A DNA stretch of 33,140 nucleotides from Streptomyces viridosporus (GCF_002078235.1 NZ_MSGP01000229.1:1-33140), one strand, 5' to 3'; positions 8,908 through 17,584 are shown, counted from the stretch's first letter. Numbers and translations: made by a program. Notes: a model not told the origin generated them from the sequence alone.

Positions 8908-9103
8908 TGTGTCCGCCTCGCGTCCTGGGGTGACTCAATTGTGCGCTTTTCTGATTGTTGATGGCCCTCCCTGATCAGTGGCGATGCCGCGCGGTGGTTC
9001 CGCCGATCGGCGCAACGGCGTGCGGTTGGGGCCGGAGCCGCTCGGGTACCCGGGGCCCACCACAGCAGCGGCGCACCGGCCACGACGGAGGGAGCAGGCG
9101 GCG

Positions 9104-10294
9104 ATGAAGGCAGTGACCTGGCAGGGAAAGCGGGACGTCCGCGTGGAGGACGTGCCCGATCCCCGGATCGAGGAGCCGACGGACGCGATCATCCGCGTCA
9201 CCTCCACGGGACTGTGCGGATCCGACCTGCACCTGTACGAAGTGCTCACCCCGTTCATGACCCCGGGCGACATCCTCGGTCACGAGCCGATGGGGATCGT
9301 GGAGGAGGTCGGCGCCGCGGTGCCGGACCTCCAGGTGGGCGACCGGGTCGTGGTGCCGTTCCAGATCGCCTGCGGCAACTGCTGGATGTGCCTGACCGGA
9401 CTGCCCACCCAGTGCGAGACCACCCAGGTCAGCTCCGAGGGCATGGGCGCGGCCCTGTTCGGCTACACCCGCCTCTACGGCGCCGTCCCGGGCGGCCAGG
9501 CGGAGTACCTGCGGGTCCCGCAGGCGCAGTACGGTCCGATCAAGGTCCCGGAGGGGCCGCCCGACGACCGGTTCCTCTACCTCTCCGACGTGCTGCCCAC
9601 CGCCTGGCAGGCCGTGGCCTACGCCGGGATCCCCAAGGGCGGCAGCGTCGCCGTGCTCGGCCTCGGCCCCATCGGCGACATGGCCTGCCGGGTCGCCCGG
9701 CTCCAGGGCGCCGGGCGCGTCTTCGGCGTGGACCTGGTCCCGGAGCGGCTGCGCCGGGCGAAGGAGAGGGGCGTGGAGACCTTCGACCTGAGGTCCTTCG
9801 ACGACGAGAAGGAACTCGTCGAGGCGATCCGCGACCAGACCGACGGCCGCGGCCCCGACGCCGTGATCGACGCCGTCGGCACCGAGGCGCACGGCAGCGC
9901 GGCGGCCCGCATGGTGCAGAACGCCTCGGCGCTGCTGCCCCGCAAGCTGAGCGGCCCCATGGCGGAGCGCTTCAGCGTCGACCGGCTCGCCGCCCTCTAC
10001 ACCGCCATCGAGCTGGTGCGGCGCGGCGGCACCATCTCGCTGTCCGGCGTCTACGGCGGCATGGCCGACCCGATGCCCATGCTCACCCTGTTCGACAAGC
10101 AGATCCAGATGCGCATGGGGCAGGCGAACGTCCGCCGCTGGAGCGACGAGATCATCCCCTACCTCACGGACGAGGACCCGCTCGGCGTCGAGGACTTCGC
10201 CACCCACCACGTGCCGCTGACCGAGGCGCCGCACGCCTACGACATGTTCCAGCGCAAGCAGGAGGGCGCGGTCAAGGTGATCATGAAGCCGTGA
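9104..10294 (+). CDS. Zinc-dependent alcohol dehydrogenase (formaldehyde dehydrogenase-like)
   Basis: The 396-residue medium-chain dehydrogenase has catalytic zinc ligands Cys38 (GLCGSDLH) and His60-Glu61 (GHEPMG), the structural-zinc set Cys90-Cys93-Cys96-Cys104 (CGNCWMCLTGLPTQC) and the NAD fold AVLGLGPIGDMA (about 183-194). Length and the long insertion after the structural zinc fit the glutathione-independent formaldehyde dehydrogenase-like group; the actual alcohol cannot be read from sequence. ATG 9104 follows GGAGGGAG. The frame is open to 8978 but upstream residues are unlike the family. It appears monocistronic, divergent from the lipoprotein gene, and ends inside a hairpin. Confidence 0.9.
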   Translation: MKAVTWQGKRDVRVEDVPDPRIEEPTDAIIRVTSTGLCGSDLHLYEVLTPFMTPGDILGHEPMGIVEEVGAAVPDLQVGDRVVVPFQIACGNCWMCLTGLPTQCETTQVSSEGMGAALFGYTRLYGAVPGGQAEYLRVPQAQYGPIKVPEGPPDDRFLYLSDVLPTAWQAVAYAGIPKGGSVAVLGLGPIGDMACRVARLQGAGRVFGVDLVPERLRRAKERGVETFDLRSFDDEKELVEAIRDQTDGRGPDAVIDAVGTEAHGSAAARMVQNASALLPRKLSGPMAERFSVDRLAALYTAIELVRRGGTISLSGVYGGMADPMPMLTLFDKQIQMRMGQANVRRWSDEIIPYLTDEDPLGVEDFATHHVPLTEAPHAYDMFQRKQEGAVKVIMKP

Positions 10295-10364
10295 CCGGCG
10301 CCCGGGGCGGGGCCCGGACGCCGGTCACGGGGCCCGCCCGGTGCCGGGAGACACCGGGCGGGCC
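10289..10364. terminator. Tandem hairpins between convergent genes
   Basis: The first stem is 12 bp and perfect (10289-10300 with 10319-10330) and includes the dehydrogenase stop codon. The second is 13 bp and perfect (10331-10343 with 10352-10364) with an 8-base loop. They are adjacent, lie between two convergent stop codons, and should terminate transcription from both sides. No long T-run follows, as is usual in Streptomyces. Confidence 0.8.
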
Positions 10365-10385
10365 GTCACCGCGTCAGGACGGCCG

Positions 10386-12593
10386 TCAGGGAAGTTCCTT
10401 GATCCGGACGTCCCGGTAGGAGACCACGTCGGTCGTGCCGTGCACCTGCAGTCCGACGTAGCCGGAGGCGAACCGCCGCCCGTCCGTGCCCGGGTCGTCC
10501 GAGCGCGGCGGGGAGAAGTCCTGGCCGCCGATGTTGTCGAACTCGTTGATCAGCACACCGTTGCGGTAGACCGAGTAGTGCTGGTCCACCACGCGGATCT
10601 CGTAGTCGTTCCAGGTGCCCTTCTGCGTCACGCCCGCGCCGGCCAGGCCCACGCGGTCGAAGCCGTAGACCGACCCCGTCTTGTACATGTCGCCGGTGGG
10701 CGAGTCGAACACCTGCACCTCGTGCCCGTACTTGATGGCGACCCACTCCGGACGCGACTCCTCCGGGTGGTCGTGGATCTGCGGGAACCGCACGAACACA
10801 CCGGAGTTGGCGTTGCCGGTGCCCGGGGCGTCGTCCCGCCACTGGAGCTTCAGCGAGAAGTCGCCGTACTTGCGCTCGGGGAACCACAGCATGCCGAGCC
10901 CGCCCCTGGTGGTGCCGGAGGTGATCGACCCGTCCGGGTTCAGCGCGAACGAACCACCGCCCACGTGCTGCCACTTGGCGAACGACTCAGGACTGCCGTC
11001 GAGGATGGTGCGGTAGCCCTCGGTCTGGCCGGGCCTGCCGATGCCGGACTGACGGGCGGCCCGGTCGACGGCGCGGTGCTCCCGCTCGTCGACGACTCCT
11101 TCCTTCCGCAGCCCGTCCAGGACGGTCCGGACGTGCTTGAGGAACAGCGCCTGCGAGGTCCACTCCTTCTCGTCCTCGATCAGCTCGCCGATCCGGCACC
11201 GGTTGTTGGTGACCCGGTTGGGCACCCCCGAGTCGACCGTGCCGACGATCACCGTCAACCGCTCGTCGTACTCCGGGCAGTTGGGCGCGGGGACCCCGCC
11301 GCCCGCCACGACCGTGAAGCTCACCGTGAGCGCCTGGGAGGTGTTGCCCGCCTTGTCGCTCGCCCGGTAGGCCACGGTGTGCCGGCCCGCCCGGTCGACG
11401 ACCACCGGCCGCGTGTACGCCAGGTAGGGGCCGCCGTCGAGGGAGTACTCGATCCCGGCGACGCCGGAACCGCCCTCGTCGGTGGCGCTGACGGTCACCC
11501 TGGCGTTGCCGATGTAGGCGCCGTCGGAGTTCTTCGTGCCGGTGACGGTCGCACCCGTCACCGGCGGGGTGGTGTCCTGCGGGGGAGCGGCGACGACGGT
11601 GAACTCCACGCTCTTCTCCGCCGAGACGTTGCCCGCCCTGTCGGTGGCCCGGTAGCGCACGGTGTGCGTGCCGGTCCGGTGCACCATCACCGGCCCGGTG
11701 TACGGCTGCCAGGCGCCGTCGGCACCGATCGCGTACTCGATGGTGTTGACGCCGGAGCCGGTGTCGGACGCGGTGACGGTGACCGTCGCCATGTCGATGT
11801 AGGCGCCGTCGCCGTTCCGCTCGCCGGCCACGGTCGCCGAGGTGTCCGGCGGTGCGGTGTCGTCCGACGGCGGGGCGACGACGGTGAACTGCACGCTCTT
11901 CTCGGCCGAGACGTTGCCCGCCCTGTCCAGGGCGCGGTAGCGGACCGTGTGCGCGCCGACCTGGTCGACCACGACCGGCGCGGTGTAAGGCTGCCAGGCG
12001 CCGTCGTCGCCGATCGCGTACTCGATCCGGTCGACGCCCGATCCCTCGTCGGTGGCCTCGACGGCGACGCTCGCCGAGCCGACGTACGCGCCCTCGGCGT
12101 TGCGCGTGCCGGTCACCTTCGCCGTCGCCTCGGGCGCCGTGGTGTCCTCACCGCCGCCCTCGGTCACCGTCAGGACGCCCCGCATCTGGCCGTGGCCGGG
12201 AATCGTGCAGTAGTAGAGGTAGCGGCCCGGGGTGAGCGTGACCTCGGCGGTGTGCCGGCCGCCCTGGGCGTCGCCCGGGTTGGCCAGGATGTTCAGCTGG
12301 ACGTCGCTGTTGAACTCCGGGTCCGACGTCATGAACGTCAGCGTGTGCGGCATGCCGGTGGTGTTGCCGGTGGCCACGCTGTTCTCGAAGACGATCGTCG
12401 CCGAGCCCGCCACCGCCGTCGCCGGCGCCGACAGGTACCTGTCGATGTCGTTCCCGGCGGTCCAGGTGAGCACCTGGTCCGCCGCCCTGGCGCCGGGGGC
12501 CCCGGTGCCGGTGGCCGCGGAGGCGGTCTGCAGACCGAGCGTCATGAGCAGGGCGGCCAACAGGGCGGCCCACACTCTTCGTTGCCGTGTCAC
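10386..12593 (-). CDS. Secreted cupredoxin / three Ig-like repeats / DUF1080 (3-keto-disaccharide hydrolase-like) protein
   Basis: The 735-residue protein starts with an export signal ending near QTASA (about 26). Residues 38-146 form a plastocyanin-like domain with copper ligands His83 (MPHTLTF), Cys129 (YYCTIPGH), His134 and Met137. Three repeats follow (about 150-240, 245-335, 340-430), each with DTTAP...TGTRN..GAY, an EYAIG-like strand and a HTVRYRA-D-AGN motif, as in OmpL47-type beta-sandwich domains. A linker with two Cys leads to a DUF1080 domain (about 527-735; LQWRDD, NSGVFVRFPQ, YEVRVVDQHYSVYRNG-like). DUF1080 proteins include 3-keto-glycoside hydrolases. GTG 12593 begins 5 bases after the stop of the ThuA/dehydrogenase gene, so the two are one operon. 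The substrate is unknown. Confidence 0.87.
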   Translation of the reverse strand: MTRQRRVWAALLAALLMTLGLQTASAATGTGAPGARAADQVLTWTAGNDIDRYLSAPATAVAGSATIVFENSVATGNTTGMPHTLTFMTSDPEFNSDVQLNILANPGDAQGGRHTAEVTLTPGRYLYYCTIPGHGQMRGVLTVTEGGGEDTTAPEATAKVTGTRNAEGAYVGSASVAVEATDEGSGVDRIEYAIGDDGAWQPYTAPVVVDQVGAHTVRYRALDRAGNVSAEKSVQFTVVAPPSDDTAPPDTSATVAGERNGDGAYIDMATVTVTASDTGSGVNTIEYAIGADGAWQPYTGPVMVHRTGTHTVRYRATDRAGNVSAEKSVEFTVVAAPPQDTTPPVTGATVTGTKNSDGAYIGNARVTVSATDEGGSGVAGIEYSLDGGPYLAYTRPVVVDRAGRHTVAYRASDKAGNTSQALTVSFTVVAGGGVPAPNCPEYDERLTVIVGTVDSGVPNRVTNNRCRIGELIEDEKEWTSQALFLKHVRTVLDGLRKEGVVDEREHRAVDRAARQSGIGRPGQTEGYRTILDGSPESFAKWQHVGGGSFALNPDGSITSGTTRGGLGMLWFPERKYGDFSLKLQWRDDAPGTGNANSGVFVRFPQIHDHPEESRPEWVAIKYGHEVQVFDSPTGDMYKTGSVYGFDRVGLAGAGVTQKGTWNDYEIRVVDQHYSVYRNGVLINEFDNIGGQDFSPPRSDDPGTDGRRFASGYVGLQVHGTTDVVSYRDVRIKELP

Positions 12594-12598
12594 TGCCC

Positions 12599-15100
12599 TC
12601 ACCCGGCCTTCCGCGCCAGCTGACCGGCGGCCGGGGTCGGCCCGCCGCCCGTGTAGGTGACCCGCCACAGCGCGGACCTGGAGTCGGAGGTGAAGAAGCC
12701 CCGGCCGTAGTCGAGGACGTACAGCGCCCCGTCCGGACCGAACTTCCAGTCCATCAGGTTCTTGATGCCGTCGTTGCCGATCGGCACGATCTTCTTCAGC
12801 GACTCCGAGTGCACCGGCAGACCGCCGTCCCCTTGCGTCCTCGGGTCCATGAGCACCGCGTTGCGCGGCTGGTCGGCGTCGTAGAAGTCGCCGACGAACC
12901 ACTTGCCGTCCCAGTAGGCGGGCCACTTGGTCCCGCTCGTGCTCGCCTCGTCGTAGCGGTAGACCGGCCCGTTCATCGCGGCCTGGCCGCCGCCCTTGAG
13001 CCAGGGCAGCTTGTGGGTGGCCTCCTCCGCCTTGTACGACGGGACACCGTTCGCGTCCCGCGGGAAGTCCGGGCCGCCGCCCTGCGGCGAGTACCAGATG
13101 TTGTTGCCGGTCACCGGCGGCAGGTTGACCAGGCCGTCGTTGTTCGGCGACTCGTTCTTCGGGCGGTCGCAGTCGTACCAGCCGAGGGGCCGGGACGGGT
13201 CGGGAAGGTTGCGGTCCCGGTAGGGCTGCTTGTTGCCCATGCAGTACGGCCAGCCCCGGTTGGACGCCTTCGTGATCACGGCGAACGTGTCGTACTTCGC
13301 CGGACCCCAGGTCGTCGACGGCTGGCCGGCGTCCGGGCCGACCCAGCCCGCGTAGAGGACGTCGGTCGTCCGGTCGACGAAGATGCGCGCGGGGTTGCGC
13401 ACCCCCATCACATAGATCTCGCCGCGCGTCTTCCCGCCGCCCTCGGCGGTCTCCTTCCCGGTGAACAGATTGCCCTCGGGGAGGGTGTAGGTGCCGTCCG
13501 GCTCCGGGTGGATGCGCAGGATCTTGCCGTTGAGGTCGTTGGTGTTGCCGGCCGTGCGGCGCGCGTCCGCGAAGGAGACGCCCTTGAAGTTCGGCTCGGG
13601 GTTGTTGCCCGAGTAACCGCCGCTGAAGCCGCTGGAGTTGGTGTCACCGGTGGCGATGTACAGGTTGTCCTCGGAGTCCCAGGCCATCCCGCCGCCCGCG
13701 TGGCAGCAGCTGTGGATCTGCACCGGCCACTTCAGCAGCACCTTCTCGCTGCCCAGGTCCAGTTTGTCGGTGGCCCGGTCGAACGTGAAGCGGGAGACGC
13801 GCCGCTCGCCCATGTGCGTGTCGCGGTTGATCTCCGAGTGGGGTGTGTAGTGCAGGTACACCCAGCCGTTCCGCTCGAAGTCCGGGTCCAGCTCGATGCC
13901 GAGCAGCCCCTCCTCGACCTTGGTCAGCTCGTCGCCGCCGCCCTTGTTGCCGAAGACGGTGAGCGCCCCGGCGAGGGTGACCTTCCCGGTCTTCGGGTCG
14001 TAGACGTGGATCTCGCCCCTGCCCTTGCCGATGTCGGGGTCGTTCCAGTCGGTGACCACCGGCAGGGAGGAGTCGGTGCCGCCGCGGCCGATGTAGAAGA
14101 CCCGGCCGTCGGGGGCGGTGACCAGGCCGTGCGGTTCGCCGATCTGGTCGTTCTGCCCCGGCTGGTTGGGCCGGGTCAGCCGCTCCGCCTTGTAGTGGCC
14201 CGTGATCGTCGCCTTGCAGTCGGCCTGCACGAGCCGGGTGGTCCACAGCAGGGCGCCGCGCAGGTGCTCGCGGAAGTCGGTCTCGTCGTACGACGACACC
14301 GTGCCGCCCATGGCGGTGTAGAAGGACCGGCCGCCGTCGTAGTCACGGCACCAGCTCACGGGATGGTCCCAGCCGCTCGCGCCCGCCCCCGGCTGATAGG
14401 TCGACTCGCGCACCCGGGCCACGGTGTGCACCTCGCCGGACGGGTTCTTCACCCAGTTCAGCCACTTGTCGGGCCGCTTCCACTCCAGGGGCAGGCCCTT
14501 GGTCGCCGGATGCCGCCGGTCGCCCACCTCCACGGTGGCCCGCTGCACCTTCTCGGGGCTCGACGCGGCCGGGCGGGCGCCGATGAGGCCGGTGAACCAG
14601 TCCGAGTACGGCTCCGCGCGGGCCGCGTCGTGGAGGCCGACGAAACCGCCGCCGGCCTCCATGTACGCCTCCAGGCCCGCCTCCTGCTCCGGGTCGAGGA
14701 CATCCCCGCCGCCGGTCAGGAACACGATCGTGTTGAAGCGCCCCAGCTTCCTGCCGTCGGTGAAGACCGAGGCGTCGTCGGTGGCGGTGACCTCGAACCG
14801 CTGGTTCTCCGGACCGGACAGGCCGATCCGCTCGATCGCCGCGATCCCCGCGTTCACGAGCGGGGACTCGTCACCGCCCGCCGCCGAGCCGTGGAACAGC
14901 AGCACGCGTACGTTCGCGCCGCCCGGGGGCGACTTGACGGACATCGTTGTCGGGGACGGATCCGGGGCCGGGCGCGCACTGGCGGCGGGTGCCGACAGCA
15001 GCCCGGCGGCGACGATCCCGACGGTGGCGCCGACCGCAAGGGCCCGCCGCCCCGCTCCGGTCGCTCTCGTGCTTCTCGTGCTCAACCTCCGTAAGCGCAT
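12599..15100 (-). CDS. Secreted ThuA domain / glucose-sorbosone dehydrogenase-type beta-propeller protein
   Basis: The 833-residue protein has an Arg-rich N-terminus and a hydrophobic stretch ending in SAPAASA, an export signal. Residues about 60-290 are a ThuA domain (NVRVLLFHGSAAG, FLTGGGDVLDPEQEAGLEAYMEAGGGFVGLH, WCRDYDGGRSFYTAMG), a glutamine amidotransferase-like fold linked to trehalose and keto-sugar metabolism. Residues about 310-830 are a PQQ-type glucose/sorbosone dehydrogenase beta-propeller (EEGLLGIELDPDFERNGWVYLHY, HAGGGMAWDSEDNLYIATGD, ARIFVDRTTDVLYAGWVGPD). I use ATG 15100 because AAGGA precedes it and the signal peptide begins there; GTG 15139 and ATG 15127 in the same frame are possible. 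First gene of a two-gene operon with the DUF1080 protein. Probably acts on an extracellular sugar. Confidence 0.87.
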   Translation of the reverse strand: MRLRRLSTRSTRATGAGRRALAVGATVGIVAAGLLSAPAASARPAPDPSPTTMSVKSPPGGANVRVLLFHGSAAGGDESPLVNAGIAAIERIGLSGPENQRFEVTATDDASVFTDGRKLGRFNTIVFLTGGGDVLDPEQEAGLEAYMEAGGGFVGLHDAARAEPYSDWFTGLIGARPAASSPEKVQRATVEVGDRRHPATKGLPLEWKRPDKWLNWVKNPSGEVHTVARVRESTYQPGAGASGWDHPVSWCRDYDGGRSFYTAMGGTVSSYDETDFREHLRGALLWTTRLVQADCKATITGHYKAERLTRPNQPGQNDQIGEPHGLVTAPDGRVFYIGRGGTDSSLPVVTDWNDPDIGKGRGEIHVYDPKTGKVTLAGALTVFGNKGGGDELTKVEEGLLGIELDPDFERNGWVYLHYTPHSEINRDTHMGERRVSRFTFDRATDKLDLGSEKVLLKWPVQIHSCCHAGGGMAWDSEDNLYIATGDTNSSGFSGGYSGNNPEPNFKGVSFADARRTAGNTNDLNGKILRIHPEPDGTYTLPEGNLFTGKETAEGGGKTRGEIYVMGVRNPARIFVDRTTDVLYAGWVGPDAGQPSTTWGPAKYDTFAVITKASNRGWPYCMGNKQPYRDRNLPDPSRPLGWYDCDRPKNESPNNDGLVNLPPVTGNNIWYSPQGGGPDFPRDANGVPSYKAEEATHKLPWLKGGGQAAMNGPVYRYDEASTSGTKWPAYWDGKWFVGDFYDADQPRNAVLMDPRTQGDGGLPVHSESLKKIVPIGNDGIKNLMDWKFGPDGALYVLDYGRGFFTSDSRSALWRVTYTGGGPTPAAGQLARKAG

Positions 15101-15103
15101 GGG

Positions 15104-15198
15104 TCCTTGACGCGGTGTGCACCGCATGTGGCCACCCACCCCTCCTCGGTCGCGGCAACAGCGTCAAGGAAGCTAGACCTCTTTGCGTCACACGCCAA
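15104..15198 (-). promoter_or_regulatory. Promoter and inverted repeat in front of the ThuA gene
   Basis: On the minus strand TTGGCG (15198-15193) and TAGCTT (15175-15170) are 17 bases apart, a plausible promoter. TCCTTGACGC (minus strand, 15170-15161) is the exact reverse complement of GCGTCAAGGA (15113-15104), which contains the AAGGA ribosome site 3 bases before the ATG. If transcription begins upstream of 15170 the two could pair and hide the ribosome site; if it starts near 15163 the repeat could be an operator instead. Confidence 0.45.
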
Positions 15199-15236
15199 TA
15201 CCTATGACCGCAATGAAACGAACTTTGTCCTGAGTG

Positions 15237-15265
15237 TGGAGAAACCCTCGGAGGGCCGCTACGGT
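15237..15265 (+). promoter_or_regulatory. Possible promoter of the laccase gene
   Basis: TGGAGA (15237-15242) and TACGGT (15260-15265) are 17 bases apart and resemble the housekeeping -35 and -10 boxes. The start site would fall near 15272, about 30 bases before the ATG. Confidence 0.4.
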
Positions 15266-15301
15266 TTCACAGGTTCATGACAGCCACGTGGGGAGTTCGG
15301 C

Positions 15302-16387
15302 ATGGACAGACGCGGCTTCAACCGGCGGGTGCTGCTGGGCGGTGCGGCCGTCGCGACATCGTTGTCCCTCGCGCCCGAGGCCGTGAGCGCCACCGGACCG
15401 GCGAAGACCGCGCCCGCCGGGGGCGAGGTGAAGCGCATCAAGCTCTACGCCGAGCGGCTGGGCGGCGGGCAGATGGGCTACGGCCTGGAGAAGGGCAAGG
15501 CATCGATCCCCGGCCCCCTCATCGAGCTCAACGAGGGCGACACGCTGCACATCGAGTTCGAGAACACCATGGACGTGCCCGTGAGCCTGCACGTCCACGG
15601 CCTGGACTACGAGATCTCCAGCGACGGCACCAAGCAGAACCGGAGCGACGTCGAGCCGGGCGGCACCCGCACCTACACCTGGCGCACCCACGTCCCGGGC
15701 CGGCGGGCGGACGGCACCTGGCGGGCGGGCAGTGCCGGCTACTGGCACTACCACGACCACGTGGTCGGCACGGAACACGGCACGGGCGGCATCCGCAACG
15801 GCCTCTACGGCCCGGTGATCGTGCGCCGCAAGGGCGACGTGCTGCCGGACCGGACGCACACGGTCGTCTTCAACGACATGACGATCAACAACAGGCCGGC
15901 CCACACCGGACCGGACTTCGAGGCGACCGTGGGCGATCGCGTCGAATTCGTCGTGATCACGCACGGCGAGTACTACCACACCTTCCACATGCACGGTCAC
16001 CGCTGGGCCGACAACCGCACCGGCATGCTCACCGGCCCCGACGACCCGAGCCAGGTCATCGACAACAAGATCTGCGGCCCGGCGGACTCCTTCGGCTTCC
16101 AGGTGATCGCGGGGGAGGGGGTGGGAGCGGGCGCCTGGATGTACCACTGCCACGTCCAGAGCCACTCCGACATGGGCATGGTCGGCCTGTTCCTGGTCAA
16201 GAAGCCGGACGGCACGATCCCGGGCTACGACCCGCACCAGCACCACCACGGCGCGGCCTCCGGGAAGACGGAGAAGACGGAGAAGACAGAGGAGTCGGAG
16301 AAGCCGGGGAAGTCGGAGGAGCCGGGGAAGTCGGAGGAGCCGGGGAAGTCGGAGGAGCCGGGGAAGTCGGAGGAGCACGCGCACTGA
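15302..16387 (+). CDS. Two-domain (small) laccase, Tat-exported multicopper oxidase
   Basis: The 361-residue protein begins [14 protein letters not shown], a twin-arginine type signal, with cleavage probably after VSA (about 30). Copper motifs are HVHG (97-100), HYHDH (149-153), HTFHMHGH (226-233) and [12 protein letters not shown] (282-293), the last giving type 1 ligands Cys283, His288 and Met293. Only two cupredoxin domains are present, as in S. coelicolor SLAC, which works as a trimer and oxidises phenols with O2. The match to my memory of SLAC is nearly continuous up to about residue 310. The tail (311-361) is unusual: PHQHHHG, three KTE units, then four [12 protein letters not shown] units. 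ATG 15302 follows GGGGAG by 6 bases. Likely role is extracellular oxidation of phenolics. Confidence 0.95.
   Translation: MDRRGFNRRVLLGGAAVATSLSLAPEAVSATGPAKTAPAGGEVKRIKLYAERLGGGQMGYGLEKGKASIPGPLIELNEGDTLHIEFENTMDVPVSLHVHGLDYEISSDGTKQNRSDVEPGGTRTYTWRTHVPGRRADGTWRAGSAGYWHYHDHVVGTEHGTGGIRNGLYGPVIVRRKGDVLPDRTHTVVFNDMTINNRPAHTGPDFEATVGDRVEFVVITHGEYYHTFHMHGHRWADNRTGMLTGPDDPSQVIDNKICGPADSFGFQVIAGEGVGAGAWMYHCHVQSHSDMGMVGLFLVKKPDGTIPGYDPHQHHHGAASGKTEKTEKTEESEKPGKSEEPGKSEEPGKSEEPGKSEEHAH
16265..16369 (+). repeat. In-frame tandem repeats in the laccase tail
   Basis: Three 9-bp units (AAGACGGAG and one variant, 16265-16291) are followed by four 18-bp units of type GAGGAGCCGGGGAAGTCG (16298-16369); the first differs at one base. 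They encode KTE and E(E/K)PGKS repeats. Near identity implies recent expansion or correction by slippage. Confidence 0.95.
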
Positions 16388-16471
16388 CGACCCGTGGACG
16401 GGCCGCGGGCGGGGCGTGCCCGACCGCGGGAGCCGGCGACGGCGAACCCGCCCGGGTGGTCCGGGATGATC

Positions 16472-16485
16472 CGAGAGCGCTCTCG
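16472..16485. promoter_or_regulatory. LacI-family operator
   Basis: CGAGAGCGCTCTCG is a perfect 14-bp palindrome with the central GCGCTC-type core typical of LacI-family sites (CpG centre). It lies 56 bases before the GTG of the LacI-type gene, so autorepression is likely. No second full copy was found in the window. Confidence 0.7.
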
Positions 16486-16540
16486 CCTCCCGTGGGCACG
16501 GGGCTATCCTGTCCCGCAGCCGCAGGTGAGGAGCCCCGAC

Positions 16541-17581
16541 GTGACCGAGACAGTGCCGCGTCCCACGCTGGAGGCCGTGGCCGCGCGGGCCGGGGTCTCG
16601 CGGGCCACCGTCTCCCGCGTGGTCAACGGCGCGGACGGAGTCAGGGAGCCCCTGGCCGAGCGGGTCAGGCGGGCCGTGGAGGAACTCGGGTACGTCCCCA
16701 ACCAGGCCGCCCGCAGCCTGGTGACGAAACGGCACGACGCCGTCGCCGTCATCGTGGCCGAGCCGGAGACCCGTGTCTTCGCCGACCCCTTCTTCGCCCG
16801 TCAGCTGCGCGGCATCAGCAAGGAGCTGACGGCCCACGACAACCAGCTCGTGCTGCTGCTCACCGAGGACCGCGACGACCACGCGCGGGTGGGGCGCTAT
16901 CTGGCCGGCGGCCACGTCGACGGCGCGCTGGTGTTCTCGCTGCACATCGACGACCCGCTGCCGGAACTGATCCAGCGCGCCGGACTGCCGACGGTGTTCG
17001 GCGGCCGGCCCGACTGGAGCGGCGGCGGGAAGGGCGTCGTCTACGTCGACAGCGACAACCGGGGCGGTGCCCGGGACGCCGTGCGGCATCTGCTCGGCCT
17101 CGGCCGCAGCCGCATCGCGCACATCACCGGCGCCCTCGACCAGACCTCCGCGGCGGACCGGCTCGACGGCTTCCGGGACGTCATGGTCGGCGCCGATCCG
17201 CGCCTGGTCGTGGAGGGCGACTTCACCCCGGCCGCGGGCGAGCGGGCGATGCGGGAGCTCCTCGGGCGCTGCCCCGGCCTGGACGCGGTGTTCGCCGCCA
17301 ACGACCTCATGGCGGCGGGCGCCCTGCGGGTACTGCGTGAGCACGGGCGCCGGGTGCCGGACGACGTGGCGGTGGTCGGCTTCGACGACATGCTGCCGAT
17401 CGCCGAGCAGACCGACCCGCCGCTCACCACGGTCCGCCAGGACATCGAGGAGATGGGCCGTCTGATGGCCCGCCTCCTCCTGCGCGACCTCGACCGCACC
17501 ACGAGCGCACCGGAGGACGCGGGCGGCGCCCCTTCCGGTGTGGTCCTGCCGACGACCCTGGTGCGGCGCGCCTCCGCGTGA
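16541..17581 (+). CDS. LacI-family transcriptional regulator
   Basis: The 346-residue protein has the LacI helix-turn-helix at 8-55 (TLEAVAARAGVSRATVSRVVNG, then the hinge helix NQAARSLVTKR) and a periplasmic-binding-protein-like sensor domain (ADPFFARQLRGISKELTAHDNQLVLLL; later VFAANDLMAAGALRVLREHGRRVPDDVAVVGFDD). GTG 16541 is chosen because GAGGAG lies 7 bases upstream; the frame is open to 16394 without family similarity. The effector is probably a sugar, but none can be named. A perfect palindromic operator lies upstream. The laccase and the VOC gene flank it on the same strand. Confidence 0.93.
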   Translation: MTETVPRPTLEAVAARAGVSRATVSRVVNGADGVREPLAERVRRAVEELGYVPNQAARSLVTKRHDAVAVIVAEPETRVFADPFFARQLRGISKELTAHDNQLVLLLTEDRDDHARVGRYLAGGHVDGALVFSLHIDDPLPELIQRAGLPTVFGGRPDWSGGGKGVVYVDSDNRGGARDAVRHLLGLGRSRIAHITGALDQTSAADRLDGFRDVMVGADPRLVVEGDFTPAAGERAMRELLGRCPGLDAVFAANDLMAAGALRVLREHGRRVPDDVAVVGFDDMLPIAEQTDPPLTTVRQDIEEMGRLMARLLLRDLDRTTSAPEDAGGAPSGVVLPTTLVRRASA

Positions 17582-17584
17582 GGT

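Noticed and set aside
10341-12623. Long open frame on the plus strand opposite the cupredoxin-DUF1080 gene
   Set aside because: Its product is Arg/Val/Gly-rich low-complexity sequence without motifs, while the opposite strand encodes a complete protein with copper ligands and repeats. High GC makes such antisense frames common.
12587-15094. Plus-strand frame of 835 codons opposite the ThuA gene
   Set aside because: Same reasoning: no domain is recognisable, and the minus strand holds clear ThuA and beta-propeller motifs.
16298-16369. CRISPR-like array
   Set aside because: The 18-bp units are contiguous, have no spacers and stay in frame inside the laccase gene.
15275-17344. Minus-strand frame of 689 codons opposite laccase and the LacI gene
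   Set aside because: It reads through two well-supported plus-strand genes; its [12 protein letters not shown] stretch is simply the complement of the laccase tail repeats.
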